Shown: positions 25,301-33,153 of the stretch, one piece after another
Position numbering within the stretch: the stretch's first letter is position 1
How the letters are laid out: every line of letters begins with the position of its first letter
DNA from: Flavobacteriales bacterium
GTDB lineage: Bacteria > Bacteroidota > Bacteroidia > Flavobacteriales_F > PHOS-HE28
Direction: 5' to 3'
Length of the DNA stretch: 64,000 nucleotides
Assembly: GCA_017987895.1 (NCBI GenBank)
Contig: JAGNSU010000005.1
Location: forward strand, 1-64,000
Notes under the pieces: model-generated
What the model saw: the letters and a program-made list of their open reading frames with translations, nothing else
Database searches by the model: none
Told to the model about the DNA's origin: nothing
Program-made: the position numbers and the translations under genes

Positions 25301-28300
25301 TGATCGTGGACGACGTTATCGCCACAGTGGATCCGATCCCTTCTATCACCCTGGCTTCGGATACGCAGTTCTGTGTGACCCCCACCGCCCAACAGATCTT
25401 CCACACCCCCACCGGCGGCACCTGGAGCGGACCGAACGTGGATCCTATCACCGGTGCATACACACCGAACAATGTGACCCCACCGAACGATCCGGACACG
25501 CTTTACTATACCTACACCGATGCGAACGGATGCACCAACAGCGACAGCATCGCTGTAACGGTGACCGTGCCACCCTTCACCGCGTGGGCGGGTAATGACA
25601 CGTCAGTGTGTGTGTTCGATCCGCCGTTCCCGCTCATCGGCGATGGACTTGGTGGGGATTGGACCGGACAACATGTGATCCCTGGCTACGCGTTCGATCC
25701 GCAAGTGGTCGGCACTTTCACGCTCACTTACTCCGTGGGGACGGCCAGCTGTACTACCACCGATCAAGTGGACATCACTGTGGATCCCTTGCCGGTGCTG
25801 AACGTAGGCTTGGACACGGCCGTGTGCGTGAGCGACCCGCCTTTCGTGCTGTGGGCCACGCCTAGCGGTGGCAGTTGGCAACCTACCGCCTACTTGCAAG
25901 TCAACGGCACCTTCGATCCGGCGCTCGCCACCGTAGGATCGCTCTCTCCTTGTTGTTACGACTACACCGATCCTAACACGGATTGTAGCAACAGCATTTG
26001 CCGCAATGTGCTCGTGAACGATCTGCCCACGGTGCTGATCCAGGACACCATCGCCTGTGCAGGTGTGCCCATCACCTTTCAGAACTTCAGTACCACACCG
26101 GCCAGTTACGCTTGGGACTTCGGCGATAACGTGGGCACTTCCACCTTGCAGTTCCCCACATACACCTACAATGCTCCCGGCACCTACACCGTGCAGCTCA
26201 TCGTCACCAACGGAGCGAACTGTGTGGACAGCGCCACGGCGATCGTCACGGTGGATAGCATTCCCTTGGCGCAGGTGGACTGGACCCCGATCGATACCTG
26301 TGGTGATGGCGTGGTGGAGGCATTGAACTTGAACATCGTGCCCGGGGCAGCCCACGAATGGTCGGTGAACGGGAGCGTGATCAGCAATGTGGACCAACCC
26401 GCACCCTTTGCGCTAGTAGGTCCCATCCTCAGCGACACGACTTATCACATTGAGTACGAACAGAGCAACTACTGCGGTAGCACCATCGCCGACATCACCA
26501 TCACCTTGCATCCACTGCCTGTGGCCAGCTTCGGCACCGACCAACTGATCTACTGTTTGGCGGATACGGTCTTCATCGGCAACGACAGTTATGGTCTGGT
26601 GGATTCCGTGCAATGGACCCTGGGCGACGGCAGCACCAGCCAGGAGGATGATGTCGTGTGGTTCCATCAGTACACGGTGGATTCCACCTATACGATCATA
26701 CAAGAGGTGTACAACGAATGCGGCGCGGACACGGCGACCTTCACCATTACCGTCCTTCCCAATGAGGTCACCGCGTTCTTCAACACCGACACTGTGATCG
26801 GATGCGCGCCGCTCACAGCCACCTTCACCAACTTCAGCGATGGTGATACCGCGAGCATCTGGTACTTCGGGGACGCGAACAACAGCACCAGCACCTCCAC
26901 GAACACGGGCTTCACCTACACCGATCCCGGCAGCTATACCGTGATGCTAGTATCTTACGGCTGCGGGATCGACACCGCGTACCAACAGATCGACGTGCTC
27001 GCGTTACCTGTGGTCACCACACAGAACGATACCACGATCTGCCTCGGCGACCCGATCACTTTCAGCGCCACGGGTGCGGGCATTGTGGGATTGGTCTGGG
27101 ACTTCGGCGATGGCACCTTCGATTCGATCCCCTCACCCACCCATACCTACGCGGCTGCGGGGACTTATGAAGTGATCCTCAGCGTGATCAGCAACATCAC
27201 CCTCTGTCCTTCCGCCGATACGATCAACGTCACGGTGGTCACTGCTCCGGTCGTGGCCATGACCGCTACGGATAGTGTCGTGTGCGCTGGCGAGAGCATC
27301 GACTTCAACAGCAATGGTACCACGGGCAACAACCTGATCCATGACTGGACGCTGGACGGCACGACCTTCTCCTTCCAGAGCGACCCACCGCCGCAGAGCT
27401 TCGCTGCGCCAGGCACATACACCATCGCATTGCTGATCACCGATCAACTCACCGGATGTGGTGACAGTATCGCGATGCAGATCGTGGTGAACGAAATGCC
27501 GGCGGCCAGCTTTACGCTCGATCCGGTGGATCCTTGCGGCGATCCAGCGTTCATCAACGCGACGAGCACGAGCACACCCGCAGGCGCACTGACCCACTGG
27601 TTGATAAACGGCACCTATGTGGGCAGCGGACCCTCGTGGCAACAGAGTTGGACCACACCTGGCCAACACACCATCTCGGTGGTCGCGGAACTTCCGGGTT
27701 GCGCGGACACCGCTACCACCGCGTTCGTGTTGCACATATTGCCCGAAGCCGACTTCGAGCTCGGGCCTGCCTGCCTCGATCAACCTCTGGCGGTAACGGA
27801 CCTCAGTGTGAACGCGATATCCTGGTGGTGGTACTTCAATGGTGCGCAGGTGAGCACGGCCCAGACCACCGTTTCACTGGTGCCGACCCAGCTAGGCACA
27901 GACACCGTAACGCTCACAGTGAGCAGTGCCGAAGGCTGTCGGGACAGCGCCTGGGTGGTGGTGACGGTACACCCCACGCCGGAAGCGCGCATGGAAGTGC
28001 ATGTGGAAGCGGACTGCCAGACCATCACCATGCAGGCGACCCCAGTGCCGTTGGCCAGCTATCTATGGACCGTGGACGGGGTTCCCTACTCCGAAGAAAT
28101 GGGGACCGTGTACCTCTACGATGCGAACGTCACCACCACGATCACCATCACCCTCACCGTGACCAGCGTCGATAGCTGCGTGGACCCCGTGAGCGTGACA
28201 CGCGAAATACCCGCCTGCGTGTTCGTACCGAACTCCTTCACTCCGAACGGGGATGGCAACAATGACATGTTCGCACCGGTGATCCTGCCGGCGCAACGGT

Positions 28301-28488
28301 TCCGCACGTTCCGCGTCTTCAACCGCTGGGGTGAAGTCGTCCATGAAGCGACCGGCACCTTGATCCCTTGGGACGGCTCCTACGGTGGTCGTCCTTCGCC
28401 GGATGGTGTATACCCATGGCAGGTGGAATACGTCGACGTGGGTGGTGCACCTGACCGACGCGTCGGGCATGTCACATTGTTGCGCTAG
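22345..28488 (+). CDS. Giant PKD/Ig-like repeat protein with gliding-motility C-terminal domain (T9SS type B)
   Basis: 2047 aa from the ATG at 22345, which is followed directly by a signal peptide (MRAHLLLICSLLAWGGEVMGQ); an ATG 30 bp upstream would bury it. The body is a chain of beta-sandwich modules. Many end in ITVDP- or VTVDS-type strands, and several are clear PKD domains with WDFGD or YTYNAPGTYTVQL motifs (for example near nt 26100-26250 and 27090-27240). The C-terminal about 90 residues, beginning VPNSFTPNGDGNNDMF and including FNRWGEVV and WDGSYGGRPSPDGVY, are the CHU_C gliding-motility-associated domain that routes proteins through T9SS as type-B cargo. It is probably a surface adhesin. 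The T9SS component PorW/SprE is encoded at 33154-35796. Confidence 0.93.
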   Translation: MRAHLLLICSLLAWGGEVMGQCSATAPWDGNDYCPGSIFLNTNYGGGTDSVHWTSVPALVFNNASLLDPTITGPPSTTTITYTLTVALFDNGVPCGSEQFTVTINEITNAGLTAIYNGSPLVQVFDYGSALPTFVICEDPPPANAPITFNDNSSPGGAVFVSAIWGNTGNTNAPPTTQNFTPGLDTVQYVVEDPQSGCTDTVTYGVLIGEDIIFDFSLGTVAATQGTCAPAQVSFELDAISGYYPGMVFYVAYNYLGLVTTDTIIPNAFPYVFTHTFPVSSCGFSFLGFQNTFAVQVEGAYGCATNNNPVNFTANIQVSEPPVAGMYSNDDEYCVGETAYFYNQSTGEWIDGTNSCGGPNFLWSVSPGTNGVEWTTTLANLGSNNGFPAIPDQWTSGADPLPVVFNQPGTYTVQITAGGNEDCPITQEAVTVCVEPELVPTFNHSNPGLCVPQTVSLTNTTNLTDNCSVTWNWVVTSSALSCGSTGITTWSAGNANSFSPTLSVTQPGTYTVTLQATNSCGTESSVPYVFTVGAPPTVTLNPFINLCAGGGANPQATFTACGTPITGYSWTFQNGTPPNAVGQIPGAVSFAIAGVFDITATATSACGPGSQTGTITVYDIPPASGVPAGPIQVCEGDPLSITATNDPGVTFTWTSPTNATYNTATVNFPNATPAEDGIWTVVGTLGVCPGPPTTVEVVVIPAPPVTANAAPTSYCIGGSSTLTANGAGNYVWTDQNNVQVGVGSPINVAPTTTTTYTVEGDVGGCPGTDDVTVTVFPLPIVDAGPDMTLCDQPTAVTLQPITAGGTWDLPVVGGQFTPNGQGTFTLYYDYIDGNGCSNTDSISITVDPPPLPVTAAPDTTICLNSGGLQLTATQPNGVWSGPVWVNGSGLFTPGAIGVFAVNYQIGTGSCATEDDVTVEVVNGANVNAGPDFSVCANDPVVPLVPNLQPGTWTGTGLTLNDEFDPVAAGPGIHILQYTYNDANGCVIVDDVIATVDPIPSITLASDTQFCVTPTAQQIFHTPTGGTWSGPNVDPITGAYTPNNVTPPNDPDTLYYTYTDANGCTNSDSIAVTVTVPPFTAWAGNDTSVCVFDPPFPLIGDGLGGDWTGQHVIPGYAFDPQVVGTFTLTYSVGTASCTTTDQVDITVDPLPVLNVGLDTAVCVSDPPFVLWATPSGGSWQPTAYLQVNGTFDPALATVGSLSPCCYDYTDPNTDCSNSICRNVLVNDLPTVLIQDTIACAGVPITFQNFSTTPASYAWDFGDNVGTSTLQFPTYTYNAPGTYTVQLIVTNGANCVDSATAIVTVDSIPLAQVDWTPIDTCGDGVVEALNLNIVPGAAHEWSVNGSVISNVDQPAPFALVGPILSDTTYHIEYEQSNYCGSTIADITITLHPLPVASFGTDQLIYCLADTVFIGNDSYGLVDSVQWTLGDGSTSQEDDVVWFHQYTVDSTYTIIQEVYNECGADTATFTITVLPNEVTAFFNTDTVIGCAPLTATFTNFSDGDTASIWYFGDANNSTSTSTNTGFTYTDPGSYTVMLVSYGCGIDTAYQQIDVLALPVVTTQNDTTICLGDPITFSATGAGIVGLVWDFGDGTFDSIPSPTHTYAAAGTYEVILSVISNITLCPSADTINVTVVTAPVVAMTATDSVVCAGESIDFNSNGTTGNNLIHDWTLDGTTFSFQSDPPPQSFAAPGTYTIALLITDQLTGCGDSIAMQIVVNEMPAASFTLDPVDPCGDPAFINATSTSTPAGALTHWLINGTYVGSGPSWQQSWTTPGQHTISVVAELPGCADTATTAFVLHILPEADFELGPACLDQPLAVTDLSVNAISWWWYFNGAQVSTAQTTVSLVPTQLGTDTVTLTVSSAEGCRDSAWVVVTVHPTPEARMEVHVEADCQTITMQATPVPLASYLWTVDGVPYSEEMGTVYLYDANVTTTITITLTVTSVDSCVDPVSVTREIPACVFVPNSFTPNGDGNNDMFAPVILPAQRFRTFRVFNRWGEVVHEATGTLIPWDGSYGGRPSPDGVYPWQVEYVDVGGAPDRRVGHVTLLR

Positions 28489-28522
28489 CGAACAAGCGGG
28501 CGCGTACCTTGGTTCTACTGCA

Positions 28523-29131
28523 ATGAGACATCTTCTCGCCACGATGTGTGCCTGTGCGTTCACGTGTTCGGTCTTTGCCCAGGACATGACCCCGTTCAAC
28601 GACTTCAACATGGAGCGGGACCGCATCAGCAAGAACAGCATGCTGGTGTTGGGTGGCTGGAGCATAGCCAACATGTTGGCCGGTGGTATCGGCATGGCCA
28701 CTACACCCGGCAAGAGCGAAGCGAACTACTTCCACCAAATGAACCTCGCCTGGAACGTGGTGAACCTTGGCATCGCCGTGCCCGCGTATTTCGGCGCACG
28801 TAAGCGGATGCGCACGCCTTCCACCCTGGACATCCCGAACACCTTCGAGGCGCAGCGGAAAGTTGGGGCCATTTACCTGATCAACTTCGGACTGGACTTC
28901 CTGTATGCGGGCGGCGGCCTGTGGATGTGGGAGCACGGCCGCAGCAACTCATTGGACAAGAACAGCGGGATGCTCCAGGGCTATGGCACCTCATTGATCC
29001 TCCAAGGTGGCTTCCTCTTGGTGTATGACCTGGCCAACTACATGGTGCATGCCAGGCACTGGAAGAAGAAGCGCGCGGGTATGTGGGATCAGCTCCAGTT
29101 CAACGGAACGACGATCGAGTATACTTTCTGA
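28523..29131 (+). CDS. Small membrane protein with signal peptide (DUF6992-like)
   Basis: 202 aa from the ATG at 28523; the frame is open further upstream but overlaps the preceding gene, and 28523 begins a signal peptide (MRHLLATMCACAFTCSVFAQ). After it come about four hydrophobic segments (SWSIANMLAGGIG-like, NVVNLGIAVPAYFGA, AIYLINFGLDFLYAG, LILQGGFLLVYDL), with basic loops between. The pattern resembles a Bacteroidota-specific family I recall as DUF6992; the family name is uncertain and its role is unknown. A TACCTTGG near 28505 could be a weak -7 element. Confidence 0.7.
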   Translation: MRHLLATMCACAFTCSVFAQDMTPFNDFNMERDRISKNSMLVLGGWSIANMLAGGIGMATTPGKSEANYFHQMNLAWNVVNLGIAVPAYFGARKRMRTPSTLDIPNTFEAQRKVGAIYLINFGLDFLYAGGGLWMWEHGRSNSLDKNSGMLQGYGTSLILQGGFLLVYDLANYMVHARHWKKKRAGMWDQLQFNGTTIEYTF

Positions 29132-29163
29132 GGTCGATCGGCACCGGTGCCATCCATGGGGCA

Positions 29164-30669
29164 TCACCCCAAGCCTTCGACATACCGCCGATCGTTCGCC
29201 AAGCGCGGCATCTTGCTCTGCGCATCGTTCATACCACGTTGATCCATCCATGAAGCGAACCCTCCGCGCAGCACAGGGGTGATCACCAGCGGCCGTAGCA
29301 CCTTGCCGGTGATCAGGTCCTTGTAGTAGGGGTTGCGCTTCTGCAGCGCATCATCCATGCGTGCAGCGAAGCGGGCGGGATCGACCGGCGGTGCTGCGAA
29401 CTCGATGAACCACTCGTGGTACGGCAGCCCTTCCGTTGGTGCCAGTTGGGGTGCCACGGTGAACTCCGCCACCTCGCAGGGTTGCTCGAACATGGCGTCC
29501 TTCAGGGCACCCTCCACTTCTTCGGCGATCACGTGTTCACCGAAAGCACTTGTGAAGTGCTTTGTGCGGCCGGTAACGACAATGCGCGGTGGGGTAAGCG
29601 AAACGAACTTGATCGTATCCCCTATCTCGTAGCCCCAGAGTCCCGCGTTGGTGTAAAGCACGAGCGCGTACTGCACACCGACCTGCACCTCGGCGATGGA
29701 GATCACCCGGCTCTTATGAGGTCCCGGTTCGCTCCCGCGCAAGGCTGACCCGTCGACCGGGAGGAACCCGAAATAGATCCCATTGTCCAGCACGAGCAGT
29801 AGCCCCTCCTCGTTGCTCTTGTCCTGGTAGGCGATGAAGCCTTCGCTCGCGGGGAACAGCTCAACGCTGGGCACGCTGCCCCCGATCAACGCCTCCATGC
29901 GATGGCGATAGGGCGCGTAGTTCACGCCGCCATGAACGAAGAGCGAGAAATTGGGGAAGACCTCCTTCACCGTTGCCTTTCCGGATCTTGCCAAAAGTCG
30001 CTCGAAGTACATCTGCACCCAGGCGGGGATCCCGCTGATCAAGCGCATGTCCGCGCGCATCGTTTCGCCCACGATGGCCTCCACCTTCGTTTCCCAATCC
30101 GCGAGGCTGTTCGTGGCGAACGACGGCAAACGGTTCTTCAACAAATAGGCGGGCACATGATTGGCCACGATGCCGCTGAGCCTGCCGGTAGGGATCAGAC
30201 CTTTCTTGTCGAGCACGGGACTGCCCTGTAGGAAGATCATTTTACCGTCCACGAAATCCGCGCTTCGGCTGTGCGCGATGTACGCGAGGAGCGCGCGGCG
30301 CGCACTGCCGATATGATTGGGCAGTGAACTCCGCGTGATGGGGATGTACTTGGCCCCGCTCGTTGTTCCGCTGGTCTTGCACAGGTAGAGCGGCAGTCCT
30401 GGCCACAGCACATCCTTCTCCCCTGCGATGATCCGGTGGATGTACGGCTCGAACCCTTCGTAATCACGCAACGGTACCGCTTGTACAAGCCCGGCATGAT
30501 CATGCACTTGATGCAGTCGATGCTCTTTTCCGAAGGCCGTAGCTCCTCCGAACTCCACAAGCGAGCGCAGCATACCGAGCTGCGTGCCGACGGGATCCAT
30601 AGCGCGTCGCATCACCGCGTTCGTCACGATGCGGGCGTAGGGCTTGGCGAGGAGCGACTTGAAGCTCAT
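29164..30669 (-). CDS. GH3 auxin-responsive promoter family protein
   Basis: 501 aa. GH3 proteins are adenylating enzymes of the ANL superfamily that in plants join amino acids to hormones; the bacterial substrates are unknown. The ATP-binding P-loop-like motif CKTSGTTSGAKYIP is present, followed by LFPASEGFIAYQD and LYTNAGLWGYEIGDTIKF, all characteristic. The C-terminal swivel domain includes VVTGRTKHFTSAFGEHV. Bacteroidota commonly carry one such gene. It follows the M23 peptidase gene on the same strand with 70 bp between, a gap occupied by a strong hairpin. Confidence 0.93.
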   Translation of the reverse strand: MSFKSLLAKPYARIVTNAVMRRAMDPVGTQLGMLRSLVEFGGATAFGKEHRLHQVHDHAGLVQAVPLRDYEGFEPYIHRIIAGEKDVLWPGLPLYLCKTSGTTSGAKYIPITRSSLPNHIGSARRALLAYIAHSRSADFVDGKMIFLQGSPVLDKKGLIPTGRLSGIVANHVPAYLLKNRLPSFATNSLADWETKVEAIVGETMRADMRLISGIPAWVQMYFERLLARSGKATVKEVFPNFSLFVHGGVNYAPYRHRMEALIGGSVPSVELFPASEGFIAYQDKSNEEGLLLVLDNGIYFGFLPVDGSALRGSEPGPHKSRVISIAEVQVGVQYALVLYTNAGLWGYEIGDTIKFVSLTPPRIVVTGRTKHFTSAFGEHVIAEEVEGALKDAMFEQPCEVAEFTVAPQLAPTEGLPYHEWFIEFAAPPVDPARFAARMDDALQKRNPYYKDLITGKVLRPLVITPVLRGGFASWMDQRGMNDAQSKMPRLANDRRYVEGLG

Positions 30670-30680
30670 TGTTCAGGAGC

Positions 30681-30730
30681 AGGGGCAGGGGCGGGCGCAG
30701 CAACGATCGGTCGCTCCTGCGCCTGCCCCT
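30681..30730 (-). other. Long GC-rich hairpin between M23 and GH3 genes
   Basis: A 9-bp arm AGGGGCAGG (30681-30689) pairs with CCTGCCCCT (30722-30730), and an inner CGCAG/CTGCG extends the stem beyond a 6-nt bulge. In the direction of transcription (leftward) it is not followed by T-rich DNA. It may attenuate or separate expression of the two genes. Confidence 0.5.
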
Positions 30731-30739
30731 TGGCGTTCG

Positions 30740-31624
30740 TCATTGGAAAACCATGTACGCCTGCGGATCGATGCTCTCGCCGTTCAACCAAAGCTCGAAA
30801 TGCAGATGCGGGCCGGTGGTCAGTTCGCCGCTGTCACCTACGATCGCGATCGCCTCTCCGGCCTTCACCTTTTCACCCACCTTCTTCAACAGCACACTGT
30901 TGTGTTTGTATACGCTCACCAGGTCCCCGCGGTGCTGGATCTGGAGCACATGGCCACCGTCCGTGGTCCAGGAAGCAAGGGTGACCGTGCCATCCATGCA
31001 GGCTTTGACGGCCTCGTTGGCCTTGGCCACCACGTCGATCCCGAAATGTCCCGCGCGCCGTTCGAACGTGCTGGTCACGATGCCGCGTAAGGGGGGGAAC
31101 AAGAACATGCCAGCGAGTTCCCGCCCGGCGGGCGCGTTCACCTGGCCTTCGGAAAGCGCGTACGCCTCCTGTTGTTGCACTTTGGCGCGAAGCAAGCTGT
31201 CCTTGAGGCCTGGAGCGAGATCGGCGGCGGTGGGCATCTGTTCCACGCGGGCGGTGGTCAGGGTGCTGTCGGACGTTATTTCTCCGCTGAGCACACGGCG
31301 CAGATTGGCCAGATAGAGCTCCTGGTCGGTGAGGCGCAGGGCGATGGAATCGGCGAGCACGGTGCTGCGGTAGGCGTTCCGCTTCGTTTCCTGGTCGGCA
31401 TAACCGGGGATGTAGCGCTTCAGCGGAGTGAAGACGATGACGGCGGTGACCAACGCCCCATGCAATGTGAAGGCGGCGATGGCGAGCAGGAGCACGTTGA
31501 GCCGGGAGAGCCGGATGCTGAAACGCTCTTCGAAGGTACGGTCGTTGATGAGCAGCAGCCGGTACTTGCTTTTCAGTTTGCGAAGGACCCGTTCGCGCTT
31601 CGGGGGATCGGGTGCTGCGGCCAT
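30740..31624 (-). CDS. M23 family metallopeptidase (membrane-anchored)
   Basis: 294 aa from the ATG at 31624; the longer frame overlaps the divergent gene. The cytoplasmic N-terminus contains KLKSKYRLLLINDRTFEERF, a stretch often seen in Bacteroidota M23 proteins, followed by one membrane segment (LLLAIAAFTLHGALVTAVIVF), then a helical periplasmic linker. The LytM/M23 domain is C-terminal with complete zinc ligands: His and Asp in GHFGIDVV and the HLHFE motif. It should cut peptidoglycan cross-bridges. A minus-strand GATATTTG element lies about 7 bp upstream of the start. Confidence 0.92.
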   Translation of the reverse strand: MAAAPDPPKRERVLRKLKSKYRLLLINDRTFEERFSIRLSRLNVLLLAIAAFTLHGALVTAVIVFTPLKRYIPGYADQETKRNAYRSTVLADSIALRLTDQELYLANLRRVLSGEITSDSTLTTARVEQMPTAADLAPGLKDSLLRAKVQQQEAYALSEGQVNAPAGRELAGMFLFPPLRGIVTSTFERRAGHFGIDVVAKANEAVKACMDGTVTLASWTTDGGHVLQIQHRGDLVSVYKHNSVLLKKVGEKVKAGEAIAIVGDSGELTTGPHLHFELWLNGESIDPQAYMVFQ

Positions 31625-31686
31625 CACGGACAAATATCGCGGCTCACGGGGCACACGTCGGTGACGCATGTAATTTCCGGGCTTCG

Positions 31687-33126
31687 ATGGCACAGAGCAC
31701 CCGTGCGTTCAACTGGCTGGTGATCGGCATCTGCGCCGCATTGTTACTGCCGGGCCTGGTGCGTGAGGGCATGTTCATGGACGGCATGCTCTACACCGTG
31801 GTGGCGCACAATCAGGCGAACGGCTTCGGCACGTTCTGGGCTCCACGCTTCAGCCAGGTCGGCGTCGCTGGCATGGCCATCTTCCACGAGCATCCACCGC
31901 TGGCGTTCGGCCTGCAGGCCTGGTGGTTCCGGGTCCTGGGGGACGGGTTCTTGGTGGAGCGGCTCTACTGTCTTGCGACCGCGTTGATCACGATGTTCCT
32001 GATGGTGCGGCTCTGGCGGGAATGTGTGCGCGAACACCCGTCGCTGCGTCCGCTGGGGGGATGGCCGTTGCTCCTGTGGATCATCGTGCCACAGGTGTTC
32101 TGGTGTTTTCACAACAACATGTTGGAGAACACGATGGCGGTGTTCGTCACAGCGGCGGTGCTCCAGGTGGTCCTCGGCATGTCGGCCGCCTGGGCGATGC
32201 CTGCCGTCATCGCTGGCGTCTTCGTTTTTCTCGCGAGTTTCACCAAGGGCGTGCCCGGGCTCTTCCCGCTGGCCGCCCCGGTCCTTTTGTGGTCCGCGTC
32301 GCGGAACGTTCATTCCTTTCGGCGCGCCCTGTTGATCTCCTTGGTGATGGGCACGGTGGTGGCCGCGAGCTACCTGCTGCTCTGGCAATGGCCGGATGCC
32401 CGTGGCAATTTGGAGCCCTATGTGAACGGACGCCTGCTGCACCGCATCGATGCCCAGCATACGGTGGAACATCGCTGGCGGATACTTGCCGACCTATTGG
32501 CCTCGCAGGTCGGTCCTTTGGTCCTGGCGGGAGCGGTGTTCTTGTTGGGCCGACGAGCGCGGACCGAACGTCCGCCGGACCCATTGAAAGCCACGGCGAT
32601 CGGCATGTTCCTGATCGGGCTCAGCGGCGTGGCCCCGATGATGTTGACCCTGGTGCAGAAATCGTTCTACAGCGTACCGGCGTTCCCCATGATCGCCACT
32701 GGACTGGGATTGCTGAGCGCCCACGGCCTGCGTGGTTTGCTGGATCGTCTCGGGGAGCGCCACGCGTTGACACAGCTGGTTCGGTACACCGGCATCGCAG
32801 CCTTCGGGGCGGCCCTGGTCCTTTCGGTGTTCCTGTTCGCCAAACCCGCGCGTGACGCGGACCTTCTCGCTGACGTGGCCGCCATCGGTGCGTCGGTGCC
32901 GGCAGGCAGCTTGGTGGATCTGCATCCGGACCTCTGGAACGAATGGAACCTGCAGGGCTACCTCATGCGGTACCACGCGATCTCCCTGGATGATAGGGGG
33001 AACCCGTATGCCTGGTCCATCGGTCCGAAGGGGGCCCCGCCGCCGCCGGGATACGTGGATAGTGGCGTTCTTCTTCGAGAACTTGCGCTGTACCGGTCCG
33101 ACGCAGCTTCCCGGGGGATGAAATAA
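31687..33126 (+). CDS. GT-C family glycosyltransferase (ArnT/PMT-like membrane protein)
   Basis: 479 aa from the ATG at 31687; upstream codons overlap the divergent M23 gene. The first loop after transmembrane helix 1 carries the acidic motif FMDGMLYTVVAHN, followed by IFHEHPPLAFGLQAWWF, as in the ArnT/dolichyl-phosphate-mannose mannosyltransferase superfamily that uses polyprenyl-phosphate sugars. About ten hydrophobic helices follow. The acceptor (lipid A, protein or glycan) cannot be told. It is followed by the PorW/SprE-like gene after 27 bp. Confidence 0.85.
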   Translation: MAQSTRAFNWLVIGICAALLLPGLVREGMFMDGMLYTVVAHNQANGFGTFWAPRFSQVGVAGMAIFHEHPPLAFGLQAWWFRVLGDGFLVERLYCLATALITMFLMVRLWRECVREHPSLRPLGGWPLLLWIIVPQVFWCFHNNMLENTMAVFVTAAVLQVVLGMSAAWAMPAVIAGVFVFLASFTKGVPGLFPLAAPVLLWSASRNVHSFRRALLISLVMGTVVAASYLLLWQWPDARGNLEPYVNGRLLHRIDAQHTVEHRWRILADLLASQVGPLVLAGAVFLLGRRARTERPPDPLKATAIGMFLIGLSGVAPMMLTLVQKSFYSVPAFPMIATGLGLLSAHGLRGLLDRLGERHALTQLVRYTGIAAFGAALVLSVFLFAKPARDADLLADVAAIGASVPAGSLVDLHPDLWNEWNLQGYLMRYHAISLDDRGNPYAWSIGPKGAPPPPGYVDSGVLLRELALYRSDAASRGMK

Positions 33127-33153
33127 CTTCGCCCGTTCGTAGTTGAAGCTCCC

